The translations under genes and the position numbers were made by a program. From Mangrovivirga halotolerans (GTDB taxonomy: Bacteria; Bacteroidota; Bacteroidia; Cytophagales; Cyclobacteriaceae), in NCBI RefSeq assembly GCF_026241165.1, contig NZ_JAPFQN010000003.1:542028-606027 (forward strand): a stretch of 64,000 bases of DNA. The letters are read 5' to 3'. A model generated the notes under the pieces. It had not been told where the DNA came from, did no database searches, and was given only the letters and a program-made list of their open reading frames with translations. Shown here piece by piece: positions 63,599 through 64,000 of this stretch (its first letter is position 1; the number at the start of each line of letters is the position of its first letter).

Positions 63599-63682
63599 GC
63601 CCAGGTGCTGGAATTGGTAGACAGGCATGGTTGAGGGCCATGTGTCCGTTAGGGCGTGCGGGTTCGACTCCCGCTCTGGGCA
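63599..63682 (+). tRNA. tRNA-Leu (anticodon GAG)
   Basis: The acceptor stem is GCCCAGG (63599-63605) with TCTGGGC (63675-63681). The anticodon stem-loop is CATGG-TTGAGGG-CCATG, giving anticodon GAG. A long variable arm and the T arm CGGGTTCGACTCCCG are normal for a class-II tRNA. The CCA end is not encoded. Confidence 0.97.
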
Positions 63683-63685
63683 CAT

Positions 63686-63735
63686 AAAACAGTATCAAGA
63701 GTGCGAGCGAGAGCGAGAATTCTCGATACTGTTTT
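63686..63735 (+). repeat. Hairpin and CT/GA-rich repeats downstream of tRNA-Leu
   Basis: AAAACAGTATC (63686-63696) and GATACTGTTTT (63725-63735) are perfect 11-bp arms, with the palindrome CGAGAATTCTCG inside the loop. A GAGTG/GCGAGCGAG stretch precedes it and a CT-rich stretch (63737-63764) follows. It may serve as a terminator for the tRNA. Confidence 0.55.
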
Positions 63736-63786
63736 CTCTATACTCACTCACACTCTCACTCTTTTCAAATTTATCAACCAAACAAG

Positions 63787-64000
63787 ATGTTTGATTTTCA
63801 AAAGTTAACTGTTTATCATCGATCCAAAAATTTCAGGAAATTAATTCGATCCTTACTTAACGAAAACAAGTTTGACAGAACAACCAGGGATCAGCTTTCC
63901 AGGGCTTCAATGAGTATTGCTTTAAATATAGCTGAGGGGTCGTCCAGATTCACTCCAAAAGATCGTAAACATTTCATGGTAATTTCCAGAGGGAGTGTAT
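63787..64000 (+). CDS. Four-helix bundle (23S rRNA IVS-like) protein, 3' end outside window
   Basis: An ATG at 63787 opens a frame that is still open at 64000 (at least 71 codons). It reads MFDFQKLTVYHRSKNF and later RDQLSRASMSIALNIAEGSS, FTPKDRKHFMVISRGS. These are the marks of the S23/TIGR02436 four-helix bundle family, first found in 23S rRNA intervening sequences and also related to Avd proteins of diversity-generating retroelements. The full protein is normally about 120 aa. It is next to a tRNA gene and repeats, as is common for this family. Function unknown. Confidence 0.9.
   Translation, partial: MFDFQKLTVYHRSKNFRKLIRSLLNENKFDRTTRDQLSRASMSIALNIAEGSSRFTPKDRKHFMVISRGSV

Noticed and set aside
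63686..63780. CRISPR array
   Set aside because: The GA/CT repeats are short, irregular and without spacers of constant length.

Overview
The window is AT-rich chromosomal DNA from a member of the Bacteroidota, most likely a marine Cytophagales-type bacterium. The evidence is a SusC/SusD pair, C-terminal type IX secretion (T9SS) sorting domains, many lipoproteins with short signal peptides, Bacteroidota-type promoters (TAnnTTTG), weak Shine-Dalgarno sequences and a LytTR/LytS-type two-component system. The genus cannot be fixed from sequence alone. Almost all of it reads as intact core or accessory chromosome; I see no insertion sequence, prophage or CRISPR array.

Layout. 0.3-11.8 kb is a nutrient-uptake locus built around two S51 (cyanophycinase-like) serine peptidases, a SusC/SusD importer, two surface lipoproteins with PKD domains and YWTD-like propellers, and a YfcC-family inner-membrane carrier. 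11.8-15.7 kb is a glycerol operon (glpK-glpD-glpF). 15.7-20.1 kb holds two DUF2141 proteins, a YD-repeat-like lipoprotein and a von Willebrand A protein, which diverges from an ECF sigma factor and its membrane partner (20.1-22.1 kb). A GH13 alpha-amylase lipoprotein follows, then an operon with an outer-membrane porin-like protein, a BCCT osmolyte transporter and a UspA protein (24.6-28.3 kb). Two more members of the YD-repeat-like lipoprotein family lie at 28.6-31.1 kb. 31-38 kb is mixed housekeeping (VOC, DUF6624, glycosyltransferase, MFS, thioredoxin, MscS). dps and oxyR diverge at 38.5 kb around a recognisable OxyR site. A LiaF-like/LytS/LytTR cluster, a TrmH methyltransferase and a pirin follow. 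At 45.6 kb is an isoaspartyl peptidase. 46.8-56.6 kb is a PurF-like amidotransferase plus complex I genes nuoH-N. The window ends with murI, a secreted endonuclease I, a CstB-like persulfide dioxygenase with a rhodanese, an EgtB-like enzyme, tRNA-Leu(GAG), and the start of a 23S-rRNA-intervening-sequence (four-helix bundle) protein.

The most interesting signal is a shared 5'-leader element, about 80-96 nt long. It occurs upstream of the first S51 peptidase (171-266), upstream of susC (2346-2427), and 44 kb away on the other strand upstream of the isoaspartyl peptidase (46635-46714). 18 of 26 positions at its 3' end are identical in all three copies. The stems differ in sequence but keep pairing, most clearly at the first and third sites. 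Together these genes suggest a dispersed regulon for using cyanophycin or a related isopeptide polymer: extracellular depolymerisation, SusCD import, periplasmic trimming, inner-membrane transport, then cytoplasmic cleavage of beta-Asp dipeptides. The gene families and the repeated element are seen directly; the substrate and the RNA-level mechanism are inference.
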